A DNA stretch of 57,408 nt from an uncultured bacterium (GTDB taxonomy: Bacteria; Bacillota; Clostridia; Christensenellales; QALW01), in the NCBI GenBank assembly GCA_905214315.1, contig CAJMLN010000008.1, positions 1 through 57,408 of the forward strand, written 5' to 3'. The position numbers and the translations under genes were made by a program. Below the pieces are notes generated by a model, which saw only the letters and a program-made list of their open reading frames with translations, had not been told where the DNA came from and ran no database searches. Positions 1-7,991 of the stretch are shown in pieces. Within the stretch, counting starts at the first letter, position 1; each line of letters starts with the position of its first letter.

Positions 1-171
1 CAGTGCGGCCAGTCCGGCCGCCGAAGCGAGCATTGCTTTAATGATCCCAATAGTCTTTTGTTTTTCTTCTTATTACTGGCGCTGCTTTTTACCGATAACA
101 ACAACTGCAGTTTAAACGGATGTGCAGCAAACACAAACAATAATAATTTCAATTCCTGCGGTACCTGCTGA
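1..171 (+). CDS. C-terminal part of a small Cys/Asn-rich protein (5' end outside window)
   Basis: Frame 1 is open from the first base to a TGA at 169-171. The visible 56 residues carry a hydrophobic core (LLFFLLLLALLF) followed by an Asn- and Cys-rich tail that ends NSCGTC. Small proteins of this build, with a hydrophobic stretch between Cys/Asn/Gly-rich ends, are common in spore-forming Clostridia and are often linked to the spore coat; that role is inference. The start lies upstream of the window. A chance open frame cannot be excluded for such a short piece, but the composition is too distinctive to be a shadow of another gene. Confidence 0.5.
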   Translation, partial: QCGQSGRRSEHCFNDPNSLLFFFLLLALLFTDNNNCSLNGCAANTNNNNFNSCGTC

Positions 172-211
172 TATTAAAAACAGCGGTTATTTTACACCAC
201 ATCCTTCAGCC

Positions 212-251
212 GCGCAAAAAACAGGGCTTTGACGAAAAGCGTCAAAGCCCT
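212..251 (-). terminator. Rho-independent terminator after the WbsX-like gene pair
   Basis: A perfect 11-bp inverted repeat (223-233 with 241-251) has a 7-nt loop. On the minus strand it is followed, after two bases, by a run of T (the A run at 212-221). It lies just downstream of the leftward gene ending at 307. Confidence 0.85.
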
Positions 252-306
252 CTGCATCTAAATTTCCCTTGTTTATTCTATTATATGCTTATATGAGCAT
301 GTATGT

Positions 307-1398
307 TTATTTCGTACCGAACACCTTTTTGATGGCCTCCAGATATCCATAGCCATACTTTTTCTCCGGCTCCAAATAACCTCCCTCGGTCCACTCGTTC
401 CAGGCGTACAGAGTTACAATTTTATTGCGGTTTTTACCGGCGTCCAAAAAGTCCTTGCTCATCTGCAGGGCCTTTTCAAATTCCTCGGGCGTGTTTTCGC
501 TCATAATCGTGCAATAATACCCGCCGTTGGGATCCGCCACATATTCTTCCTCAGGATCAAACCGTCCGCTGGAATCCCAGCCCATGGAAACATTGGGGTA
601 GTATTCCACCGAAAACGTATCTTTAAAGGTTTCCCAATAGGGTACCGCTCCGTCACGCCACTCGGCATACGGTGCATAAAGCGGCGCCTTGGGTACAAAG
701 TTATGAATCCACACATAGCTGGTAACACTGTTTCCCCGGCAAAGCTCCACAGCCTTGTTTTTATCGCTGCCGGTCAGCGCTTCGTTCTGCAGGCCCCATT
801 CCACAAAATTTATATGCAGCTTATATCCCTTAGCCGCCGCCTTATTGCGGAAGGATTCAATCGCCTCAGCCGCCTGCTGCATGCCGCCCAGACCCTTTAC
901 AAACGTAGAAAGCTCATACAGGGAGAAATACTTGCCGCCGTCCACTTCCCAGTATTCCGGCAGATGAAAATAATTTTCAATAACATAATCCGTCAGCAGC
1001 TCCCACCGCTCGCGGGAAAGCTCTCGGTGATTGCACAGCATCAGGCCAAATTTCATTCTGCTTCTGTTTTTTGCCTTTAAAAAGCCCTTTTCCAAGGCAG
1101 AATGCAGGAACTTGCCGGTATCCTTGCCGTTCATATCCCAGTACCAATCATAAATAAACACGTCGATTCCGTGATCGGCAGCCGCATCGATCTGAATCTC
1201 ACTGGTTTTGGGGTCTGATTCATCCAGATACCCCCACACGGGAACTTTGGGCTGGTTATGACCGGGAAAACGCGGCACCGCATGCTTTAAAACATCCCAC
1301 TCGCTCCAGTCCCGGCTTTTGCCCAGCAATTCTTCATGCTGAGGATCGTGATGCCACTGGGGAAAATAATAGGCTGCTACCGTATACTCTTTTTTCAT
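307..1398 (-). CDS. GH99-like / WbsX-type glycan-active protein, copy A
   Basis: This is a 363-residue member of the WbsX family (Pfam Glyco_tran_WbsX, related to glycoside hydrolase family 99). Supporting motifs are an N-terminal AAYYFPQWHHD, a barrel strand with DVFIYDWYW, and the C-terminal signature YAWNEWTEGGYLEPE. No signal peptide is visible, so it probably acts in the cytoplasm on imported oligosaccharides, by analogy with GH99 endo-mannosidases. An ATG 21 bases further upstream is in frame, but the ATG at 1398 is preferred: a GGAGAG site lies 6 bases before it, inside the last codons of the upstream paralogue. The one-base gap suggests translational coupling. Whether it is a hydrolase or a transferase cannot be told from sequence. 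Confidence 0.8.
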   Translation of the reverse strand: MKKEYTVAAYYFPQWHHDPQHEELLGKSRDWSEWDVLKHAVPRFPGHNQPKVPVWGYLDESDPKTSEIQIDAAADHGIDVFIYDWYWDMNGKDTGKFLHSALEKGFLKAKNRSRMKFGLMLCNHRELSRERWELLTDYVIENYFHLPEYWEVDGGKYFSLYELSTFVKGLGGMQQAAEAIESFRNKAAAKGYKLHINFVEWGLQNEALTGSDKNKAVELCRGNSVTSYVWIHNFVPKAPLYAPYAEWRDGAVPYWETFKDTFSVEYYPNVSMGWDSSGRFDPEEEYVADPNGGYYCTIMSENTPEEFEKALQMSKDFLDAGKNRNKIVTLYAWNEWTEGGYLEPEKKYGYGYLEAIKKVFGTK

Positions 1399-1399
1399 A

Positions 1400-2491
1400 T
1401 CAGTTCTCTCCAAACACACTTTTTATCGCTTCCAAATATCCGTATCCGTTTACCGAATCCGGCTCCAGATAGCCGCCCTCGGTCCATTCGTTCCAGGCGT
1501 ACAGGGTTACAATTTTGTTCTTTGCATCGGTGTCATCTATATGGCGCTTAGCCGCCAGCAGTGCGCGCCGGAATTCTTCGGGCGTGTTATTCTTAATAAT
1601 GGAGGAAAAATACGGCGTATGCAGAATTTCATATTCGCCCGAAAGAGTATGGTACATCAGCGGGCCGCCGTCATAATATTTCATGGTTTCCGGACAGCGC
1701 GGCGAGGGATCCCATCCCATGGAAACATGAGTGTGATACGGTACCGGATATTTCTGCTCAATCTTTTTCATTTCCTCGTAAGCGCTTTCCGCCCACTTGC
1801 TGTAATCTCCGCAGGGCCACTGCGGCACAGTATTGTGTGCCCAAACATAGCTGGTCAGCGCGTCGATCCCCAGCTTTTCAATCAGTTCCTTAGGATCCAG
1901 CTCCTTGCAGCAAAGCTCCTGCAGTCCCCATTCCACCGCCACCAGGTGAATTTTCAAACCTGCGTCCGCCGCTTTCTGGCGGAAAATCCGCATCAGCTCG
2001 GCAGCTTTCTCCACACCGCCCCAGGCATGTACCTGCTTGCCCAGTTCATAAATTGAATAGTAGCAGGCGCCGTCCACTTTCCAGTAGTTCGGCTGCTTAA
2101 AATATTCGTTGATGATATAATCAAACATTCCCAGGGTATCGTCATAATCCTTTCCGCCGCCGCACTGCATCAGGCCGAATTTCAGCCGGCTGCGGCTGGG
2201 CGCCTTCAGGAACTGCTCCAGCACGGTATTATTGCCCCGATAGCCCCAGTCAAAAATAAATGCCGTAAGGCCGTAATCGGCCGCAGTGTTGATTTGAAGC
2301 TCCACCGTATCCATCTGGGAGTCATCCAAATATCCCCACATGGGAATTTTCGGCTGTGCATGGCCCGGAAACCGGGGAATCGCCCGCTTGGTATATTCCC
2401 ACTCCGTCCAGCCTTTGCCGCGCTTGATATCATTGTATTCTGTAGGATGCCAGTTGGACCAATGATAACAGGCCACATCATATTTTGCCAT
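1400..2491 (-). CDS. GH99-like / WbsX-type glycan-active protein, copy B
   Basis: A 363-residue paralogue of the following gene, co-linear over its whole length. It has ACYHWSNWHP near the start, RFPGHAQPKIPMWGYLDD, TAFIFDWGY and the same closing signature YAWNEWTEGGYLEP. It carries about 20 extra residues near 255-275 (TMKYYDGGPLMYHTL region), so the two copies probably differ in substrate. It is the first gene of a two-gene operon, with a promoter about 65 bases upstream and a shared terminator near 223-251. No export signal is visible. Family membership is secure; the exact reaction is unknown. Confidence 0.8.
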   Translation of the reverse strand: MAKYDVACYHWSNWHPTEYNDIKRGKGWTEWEYTKRAIPRFPGHAQPKIPMWGYLDDSQMDTVELQINTAADYGLTAFIFDWGYRGNNTVLEQFLKAPSRSRLKFGLMQCGGGKDYDDTLGMFDYIINEYFKQPNYWKVDGACYYSIYELGKQVHAWGGVEKAAELMRIFRQKAADAGLKIHLVAVEWGLQELCCKELDPKELIEKLGIDALTSYVWAHNTVPQWPCGDYSKWAESAYEEMKKIEQKYPVPYHTHVSMGWDPSPRCPETMKYYDGGPLMYHTLSGEYEILHTPYFSSIIKNNTPEEFRRALLAAKRHIDDTDAKNKIVTLYAWNEWTEGGYLEPDSVNGYGYLEAIKSVFGEN

Positions 2492-2553
2492 AAATACTTA
2501 CCGCCTTCTTTTTATTTTACTGCCGAAAATCCTCCGGCAGCAACATTACTCCT

Positions 2554-2582
2554 ATTTTAAAAGTTCACAGCAGTAAAGTCAA
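2554..2582 (-). promoter_or_regulatory. sigma-A-type promoter of the WbsX-like pair
   Basis: On the minus strand TTGACT (2577-2582) and TAAAAT (2554-2559) are separated by 17 bases. The leader that follows contains a small CTGCCG/CGGCAG hairpin (about 2521-2541) with a GGAGG in its loop. Confidence 0.6.
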
Positions 2583-2662
2583 TAGGCAATTGCTATATTT
2601 TAAAATTTTTTATATTTTCACAACGGACAAAAGCGCTGTTGCCGGCCGCCGCCGTTTTACCA

Positions 2663-2690
2663 CAAAGCTTCCTTAAAAAAGGAAGCTTTG
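2663..2690 (-). terminator. Perfect 12-bp inverted repeat, possible terminator of the MGH1-like gene
   Basis: Positions 2663-2674 pair perfectly with 2679-2690 around an AAAA loop. The hairpin sits 39 bases past the stop of the leftward gene at 2729, but no clear T-run follows on either strand, so termination activity is uncertain. Confidence 0.4.
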
Positions 2691-2728
2691 CATGCCGCGC
2701 CTTTCGCTGCCGGAAAAGAAAACGGCCT

Positions 2729-3961
2729 TCAAACCGGATTCTCCAGGCCCAAACGGCGCAGTGCGTGCAGAAAATAGAGCATACAGCTGGAATACCACTG
2801 AGAGCACTCTGAAGGCTCGCCGGTAATCGGGTGCAGCTCCTGCCCGAAACGAAGGATATCCTCCCGGCACCAGGCGGAAATCCATGCGCGCATCATCCGG
2901 TTCATTTCCTCCCCGCGGCCGTAAAAATCCATCCAGCGCAGTGATCGCAGCGCCACCAGCCCCTGGGAATAAAAGCCCCAGGAGTTTCCCTTGTGCCGCT
3001 GCTGCCAGGTCGGATCGGAAACAGAGACGGCCGGAAACGGATACGGCGTACCGAACTCCTTCGGATCAGCCAAATACCGGGTATAAATTTCATCCGCCAG
3101 CTCCTTCTCCAATACATGCTCGCAGAACAAGGAAGTAATGGAAATGCTCCTTACCGGTATTTTACGGTCATTTTTATCCACATCGTAAAAAAAGCAGGTT
3201 TCGGGATCAAAGCAGATATCAAACAGCCGCCGCTTTACCTCTTCGGCTTTCTTCTCCCAGGCGGCCGCCTCGTCCAACCTGTTCAGTTTTTCCGCCATAC
3301 GCGCCAGCGCCCGGCGGGAGCCGTAAAACACGGCGTTGATATCCGGGGCCAAAACCGGCGCACAGCCGCAGCCTACCGGGTAGCCCTCGGGCAGGTTCTC
3401 CGCCTTTTCCCTGCAGGGAGCCGCCGGATATTTCATCCCCCAAAGGCGGCTGCTGTTGTCATGGCCGCTGTCAAAGCCGCAGAACATTTCCACCAGCCCC
3501 GCGCCGCGGGTCATACGGTTGCGGCAAAGCCATTCATCCCACCGGCAGCAGGAGGCATAATAAGCGCCCAGATCCTCCTGCGAATTCATCTGCCAGGCTT
3601 CATAGCACAGCGACGCAAAGGAAACGCACTCCTGCAGCTGGGTATAGAATACATGAATTTCATTTCTGCCCTCCAAAATACTGTCATCAATAATATTGCA
3701 GGGAAGACGGCCGTCCTCTCGCTGATGCTCCATAAAAAAGCGAACCTGCGAAGCGGCGATATCCGCGTCCTCAGGGTATAGCTGCGCCCAGGCCAGCGCG
3801 TCAAAGGTATGCTCCAGCCAGTAGCCGGGATATGTAGTGGAAATCAAAAAGAGCCGTCCGTTATGCTGGGGAATCCGGCGAATATGCTCCTTTCTGATGC
3901 GCTCCAGCACCATTTTCCGGTACGGCGCGGTCATTTCCGGCGTAATAAACTGTTTTTCCAT
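2729..3961 (-). CDS. MGH1-like (alpha/alpha)6-barrel glycosidase
   Basis: A 410-residue protein with the look of the MGH1/GH63-like alpha-toroid glycosidases (mannosylglycerate hydrolase type). Indicators are YPGYWLEHTFDALAWAQLYPEDA near residue 45, HQREDGRLPCNI, the acidic GFDSGHDNSSRLWG segment near 165 that usually supplies a catalytic Asp, DINAVFYGSRRALARMAEKL, and WGFYSQGLVALRSL near the C-terminus. No signal peptide is seen. The start ATG follows AAAGGAGG by 7 bases. It lies between the WbsX-like pair and clpB, transcribed in the same direction, and probably belongs to the same glycan-use region. Substrate specificity is not deducible. Confidence 0.7.
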   Translation of the reverse strand: MEKQFITPEMTAPYRKMVLERIRKEHIRRIPQHNGRLFLISTTYPGYWLEHTFDALAWAQLYPEDADIAASQVRFFMEHQREDGRLPCNIIDDSILEGRNEIHVFYTQLQECVSFASLCYEAWQMNSQEDLGAYYASCCRWDEWLCRNRMTRGAGLVEMFCGFDSGHDNSSRLWGMKYPAAPCREKAENLPEGYPVGCGCAPVLAPDINAVFYGSRRALARMAEKLNRLDEAAAWEKKAEEVKRRLFDICFDPETCFFYDVDKNDRKIPVRSISITSLFCEHVLEKELADEIYTRYLADPKEFGTPYPFPAVSVSDPTWQQRHKGNSWGFYSQGLVALRSLRWMDFYGRGEEMNRMMRAWISAWCREDILRFGQELHPITGEPSECSQWYSSCMLYFLHALRRLGLENPV

Positions 3962-4033
3962 TGCAGCCTCCTTTATGTAATATAAAATTAAAAAACCTAT
4001 CCTCGGGGAATTTTTTGCAAAGACCGGCAGACC

Positions 4034-4071
4034 AAAAAGTCAAGGCCTCCGGCGTTTTCCGCCGGCGGTCC
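4034..4071 (-). terminator. Probable terminator of clpB
   Basis: On the minus strand a GC-rich hairpin (CCGGCG at 4060-4065 pairing with CGCCGG at 4049-4054, extended by flanking GG/CC) is followed within 10 bases by TTTTT. It lies 20 bases after the clpB stop. Confidence 0.6.
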
Positions 4072-4085
4072 TGACATCCTGAAAC

Positions 4086-6692
4086 TTATACCGTTACCTG
4101 CAGACCCCCGGCTTCGTCCGCGTCCACGGTAATCGTAGCGTTGATATTCAATTCTTTGGAAAGAATCGTCCGTGCAATCATTGTTTCCACATGGCTCTGG
4201 ATATACCGCTTCAGCGGCCGGGCGCCGTAAACCGGATCAAACCCGTGCTCTATAATATACTCTTTTGCCCTTTGGGTAATATGCAGCTTTAAAGAACGGT
4301 CGGCCAGCCGCTCCTGCAGATGCCGGAGCATGATATCAATAATCTGGCCCATATCCTCCTTGCGCAAGGGCTTATAGAACACAATTTCATCCAGACGATT
4401 CAAAAACTCCGGCCGGAAGCTGTTTTTCAGCAAAGAGGACACGCCGTCCTTTGCCTGCTGTGAGATCTCGCCGTCAGCGTCTATTCCCTCCAGCAGCAGC
4501 TGGGAACCCAGATTGCTGGTAAGAATAATCACCGTGTTTTTAAAATCCACCGTACGGCCCTGGGAATCGGTGATCCGTCCGTCATCCAGCACCTGCAGCA
4601 GAATATTGAAAACATCCGGATGCGCCTTTTCAATTTCATCAAACAGGATGACCGAATACGGCTTTCTTCTTACCGCCTCCGTCAGCTGTCCGCCCTCATC
4701 ATAGCCCACGTATCCCGGAGGAGCGCCGATCAGCCGGGATACGGAGAATTTTTCCATATATTCGCTCATATCGATGCGAATCAGATTATGCTCGTCATCA
4801 AACAGACTCTCCGCCAGCGCTTTGGCCAATTCCGTCTTTCCTACGCCGGTAGGTCCGAGGAACAGAAACGAACCGATAGGCCGGTTGGGATCGCCGATGC
4901 CCGCGCGGGAACGAAGGATCGCCTCGCTGACCTTTGTCACAGCCTCGTTCTGACCGATCACGCGCTGATGCAGAATTTCATCCAGATGCAGGATTTTTTC
5001 GCGCTCGCCCTCCACCAGCTTTGCCACCGGGATTCCCGTCCATTTGGCTACGATCCCTGCGATTTCCTCTTTGGTAACCGTATCGCGCACCAGGCTGCTG
5101 CTTGGCTTTTCCGCCCTCTCCTCGCTCTTTTTCTGTGCTTCCTCCAGCTTTTGCTCTAAGGCGGGCAAAACGGAGTAGCGCAGCTTTGCGGCCTTTTCAT
5201 ACTCATAATTCCTCTGGGCGGCCTCAATATCGCTTTGCGTCTGATCGATTTGTGTTTTGATATTCTTTACCGCATCGATCTCCTGCTTATCCGCCTCCCA
5301 GGCCGCCTTCATGCCGTTAAAATTCTCCCTGGCCTCGGCCAGCTCTGCCTTCAGCTTTTCCAGCCGTTCCCTGGAAAGCGTATCCGTCTCTTTGGAGAGT
5401 GCCATTTCTTCAATCTCCATCTGCATAATCCGGCGCCGGACATCGTCCAGCTCTGCAGGCATGGAGTCAATCTCGGTACGGATCAGTGCGCAGGCCTCAT
5501 CCACCAGGTCAATCGCCTTATCCGGCAGGAACCGGTCGGTGATATAACGGTTGGAAAGCGTAGCCGCGGCTACCAGCGCGTTATCATGGATCTGCACACC
5601 GTGGAAAATTTCATACTTCTCCTTTAATCCCCGCAGGATGGAAATGGTATCCTCCACATCCGGTTCATCCACCTGCACCGGCTGGAACCGCCGCTCCAGC
5701 GCGGCGTCTTTTTCAATATACTGGCGGTATTCATCCAACGTGGTCGCACCGATGCAGTGCAGCTCGCCGCGGGCCAGCATGGGCTTTAACAGGTTGCCCG
5801 CATCCATGGCGCCGTCGGTCTTTCCCGCGCCTACGATCGTATGCAGCTCATCGATGAACAGGATAATCCTGCCCTCGCTGCTTTTAATCTCATTCAGCAC
5901 CGCCTTCAGCCGTTCCTCAAATTCGCCCCGGAACTTTGCACCGGCGATCAGGGAGCCCATATCCAGAGAAAAGATCGTCTTTTCCTTTAATCCCTCGGGA
6001 ACATCTCCCCGGACGATCCGCTGTGCCAGCCCCTCGGCAATAGCCGTCTTCCCTACGCCCGGCTCCCCGATCAGCACCGGATTGTTCTTTGTTTTTCTGG
6101 AAAGAATCCGGATGACATTCCGGATCTCGGCGTCCCGCCCGATTACAGGGTCCAGTTTTCCTTCTTTGGCCCTTTCCACAAGGTCAAAGCCGTATTTATT
6201 CAGCGCGTCATAGGTTTCCTCAGGATTATCGCTGGTTACCTTCTGTCCGGCCTTTACCTGATCCAGCTCCTTTGCAAAGCTTTCTTTGGTAATATGGAAC
6301 TGGCGAAAAATCTCTTTCAGCTTCGCAGTGGGGTTCTGTAATACTGCCAGCATGATATGCTCTACCGAAACATATGCGTCTCCGTTTTTCTGCGCAAGCT
6401 TTTCCGCCAAAGCTAAAATTTTATCGGTTTCAGGCGAAATATAAACCTTATCCGGCTCTCTGCCGCTGCCGCTTACTTTAGGAAAGCCCTCAATCACAGC
6501 ATCCAGTGCTGCGGCAAGTCTGTCGGTATCAATCCCCACTTTATTCAAAAGGCTTCCGATCAGACCTCCGTTCTGGTCAACCAGCGCATATACAATATGC
6601 TCCGGTGCAATCTGCATATTCTGGTTTTCCACCGCGATTCTGTGCGCAGTCTGCACGGCTTCCATTGTTTTTTGTGTAAATTTGTCCGTCAT
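4086..6692 (-). CDS. clpB: ATP-dependent disaggregase ClpB
   Basis: An 868-residue Hsp100 chaperone that, with DnaK, pulls polypeptides out of aggregates. Visible in order: the N-terminal Clp repeat domain (about 1-145), the first AAA+ module with GEPGVGKT near 205, a charged coiled-coil middle domain (about 405-525) that distinguishes ClpB from ClpA/ClpC, and the second AAA+ module with GPTGVGKT near 605 and ILFDEIEKAHPDVF. Length is normal for the family. The ATG overlaps the upstream stop in an ATGA arrangement, so translation is probably coupled to the preceding ribbon-helix-helix-like gene. No CIRCE or CtsR operator was recognised. Confidence 0.97.
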   Translation of the reverse strand: MTDKFTQKTMEAVQTAHRIAVENQNMQIAPEHIVYALVDQNGGLIGSLLNKVGIDTDRLAAALDAVIEGFPKVSGSGREPDKVYISPETDKILALAEKLAQKNGDAYVSVEHIMLAVLQNPTAKLKEIFRQFHITKESFAKELDQVKAGQKVTSDNPEETYDALNKYGFDLVERAKEGKLDPVIGRDAEIRNVIRILSRKTKNNPVLIGEPGVGKTAIAEGLAQRIVRGDVPEGLKEKTIFSLDMGSLIAGAKFRGEFEERLKAVLNEIKSSEGRIILFIDELHTIVGAGKTDGAMDAGNLLKPMLARGELHCIGATTLDEYRQYIEKDAALERRFQPVQVDEPDVEDTISILRGLKEKYEIFHGVQIHDNALVAAATLSNRYITDRFLPDKAIDLVDEACALIRTEIDSMPAELDDVRRRIMQMEIEEMALSKETDTLSRERLEKLKAELAEARENFNGMKAAWEADKQEIDAVKNIKTQIDQTQSDIEAAQRNYEYEKAAKLRYSVLPALEQKLEEAQKKSEERAEKPSSSLVRDTVTKEEIAGIVAKWTGIPVAKLVEGEREKILHLDEILHQRVIGQNEAVTKVSEAILRSRAGIGDPNRPIGSFLFLGPTGVGKTELAKALAESLFDDEHNLIRIDMSEYMEKFSVSRLIGAPPGYVGYDEGGQLTEAVRRKPYSVILFDEIEKAHPDVFNILLQVLDDGRITDSQGRTVDFKNTVIILTSNLGSQLLLEGIDADGEISQQAKDGVSSLLKNSFRPEFLNRLDEIVFYKPLRKEDMGQIIDIMLRHLQERLADRSLKLHITQRAKEYIIEHGFDPVYGARPLKRYIQSHVETMIARTILSKELNINATITVDADEAGGLQVTV

Positions 6693-7336
6693 ATTAAATC
6701 TACCCCCTTATTCAGATATTCCCTGTACATGGTTTCCATTGCATTCTCATCGTATCGGCCGCTTAAATATCCCTTCATAACAGCGTCAAACATTCGGATA
6801 TAATTTGAAATGGCATCGGCGATCTGGCGGCTGGTATAATTTTTATCCTGCGGAACGTTAATGCTGCGGATAAAGCGCCCCTCATATAACGCATAGCGTA
6901 TTCCGAGATTCCCGACATACTGTTTTTCCATATGTGCCCACAGCTTAAAGAAACGGTTCATTGCCTCAATCAGCGACGGCGACTGCGTGCGGAATACCAC
7001 GCTCAGCTGGCCGATGGCACTGCCGTCGGGCTCCCGGTACAGCTCCACCTCGTATTTGATCGTAGGCCGATACCGATACTCCAGGCTGCTTTTCAGTGAC
7101 ATGGTACTCTGGTGCGGCGCGACATAAGGCACAATATCCGCCTCACAGCCGTTGATAAAATCCTCAATTGTTTTAAAAATATTGCTGATACGCATTTCCG
7201 GCGTGGTAAAGGAAACATATTCCGCAAGAATCTGGTTGATCAGGTTAGATCGGTTCGTATTCTGCTGCAGCGCCTGCCGGTCGATCTCCCGCACTACCTC
7301 ATCCATCAGCATTACACTGTATAAACTCTTACTCAA
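6689..7336 (-). CDS. Ribbon-helix-helix-like protein coupled to clpB
   Basis: A 215-residue protein not recognised as a named family. Residues 1-40 (SLYSVMLMDEVVREIDRQAL, then a short helix ending in LINQILAEYV) have the strand-helix-helix pattern of CopG/Arc-type DNA-binding domains, including an NRSNLINQIL second helix. The remaining 170 residues form a mixed alpha/beta domain of unknown role. The start is a TTG preceded by GGAGGAG at 7 bases; no suitable ATG lies nearby. It is the first gene of a clpB operon with a consensus promoter and overlaps clpB by 4 bases. An autoregulator of the operon or a chaperone partner are both plausible; neither is shown. Confidence 0.75.
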   Translation of the reverse strand: MSKSLYSVMLMDEVVREIDRQALQQNTNRSNLINQILAEYVSFTTPEMRISNIFKTIEDFINGCEADIVPYVAPHQSTMSLKSSLEYRYRPTIKYEVELYREPDGSAIGQLSVVFRTQSPSLIEAMNRFFKLWAHMEKQYVGNLGIRYALYEGRFIRSINVPQDKNYTSRQIADAISNYIRMFDAVMKGYLSGRYDENAMETMYREYLNKGVDLI

Positions 7337-7390
7337 AGATAATCTCCTCCGTTTCCAACCTCAGAGCCTCTTGACCCTTTGGATGGTTTT

Positions 7391-7420
7391 ATTATAACTC
7401 TTGTTAAACAATTTTGTCAA
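7391..7420 (-). promoter_or_regulatory. sigma-A promoter of the RHH-clpB operon
   Basis: On the minus strand TTGACA (7415-7420) and TATAAT (7391-7396) are 18 bases apart. Both boxes are perfect, so basal expression should be high unless repressed. No CIRCE repeat overlaps it. Confidence 0.8.
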
Positions 7421-7549
7421 TAGTTTTATATAAATTATTTATCGATTTTTATATATTTCATTTCAATTTATGTGTTATCCCATGCTCTTCCCTCTGTTTT
7501 TTTGCCGTTTAGGTGATAAATTTTTGTAAAAATTTTTTTATTTTGGATA

Positions 7550-7578
7550 TTGACTTTTCACTTTGCCCCGTGTATAAT
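7550..7578 (+). promoter_or_regulatory. sigma-A promoter of the four-mini-ORF RNA
   Basis: TTGACT (7550-7555) and TATAAT (7573-7578) are spaced by exactly 17 bases. Transcription is predicted to start near 7585, pointing away from the clpB operon. Confidence 0.8.
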
Positions 7579-7610
7579 GAAAGTGTAAAGAAAAAGAAAG
7601 AGGGAGTCCA

Positions 7611-7622
7611 ATGGTAATTTAA
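7611..7622 (+). other. Mini-ORF 1 (MVI) of the repeat RNA
   Basis: ATG-GTA-ATT-TAA directly after GAGGGAGTCCA. The SD-like GAGGGAG ends 4 bases before the ATG, close but usable. This is far too short for a stable peptide, so any role would lie in ribosome engagement itself. Confidence 0.4.
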
Positions 7623-7662
7623 AATTTTCAGCCTTAAAATTTTAAAGAAAGACGTGAATCCA

Positions 7663-7674
7663 ATGGGACAGTAA
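7663..7674 (+). other. Mini-ORF 2 (MGQ) of the repeat RNA
   Basis: ATG-GGA-CAG-TAA after GACGTGAATCCA. This copy has the weakest SD (GACGTGA) but keeps the TCCAATG core. Confidence 0.35.
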
Positions 7675-7765
7675 TTTGATAAAGCAAGCTTCTGTAAAGG
7701 ACGGTATGATCGTATGTTCAGAAATGCAGTTTTTATCAAGCTTTAAAAAAGAAAGAGGGAGTCCA

Positions 7766-7780
7766 ATGATAACCGTCTAA
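7766..7780 (+). other. Mini-ORF 3 (MITV) of the repeat RNA
   Basis: ATG-ATA-ACC-GTC-TAA after GAGGGAGTCCA. The 21 bases up to and including the ATG are identical to copy 1, although the flanking sequence differs. Confidence 0.4.
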
Positions 7781-7895
7781 GCAGATTTCCTGCTTCTTTG
7801 TAATTTAGTTTTCCCCTTTTGTAAATTTTTATGGAGTGATATAGATGTTTCTTCTCCTTTCCGTTTACAAAATTTAAAAGGAAGATGTGAGTCCA

Positions 7896-7931
7896 ATGTT
7901 TCATTCAGCAAAAAAACTGAATACAGCATAA
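7896..7931 (+). other. Mini-ORF 4 (MFHSAKKLNTA) of the repeat RNA
   Basis: Eleven codons then TAA, after GATGTGAGTCCA. The frame contains an ATTCAG/CTGAAT hairpin, so translation and folding would compete. Confidence 0.4.
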
Positions 7932-7991
7932 AATGAATGATTTTTCTATTGAACCAATAGAAGTGAACGATATCTAAAAGGTATAAAACAA

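Noticed and set aside
2993..3781. Rightward frame of 262 codons
   Set aside because: Shadow of the MGH1-like gene; no binding site, composition rich in Arg and His as expected for an antisense frame.
7337..7440. CIRCE or CtsR operator upstream of the clpB operon
   Set aside because: No TTAGCACTC-N9-GAGTGCTAA and no tandem GGTCAAA heptads; single GGTCAA-like pieces are too weak.
7509..7739. Leftward frame of 76 codons across the mini-ORF RNA
   Set aside because: Low-complexity Phe/Leu/Lys translation, no ribosome binding site, and it runs antisense through the promoter and motif array of the rightward RNA.
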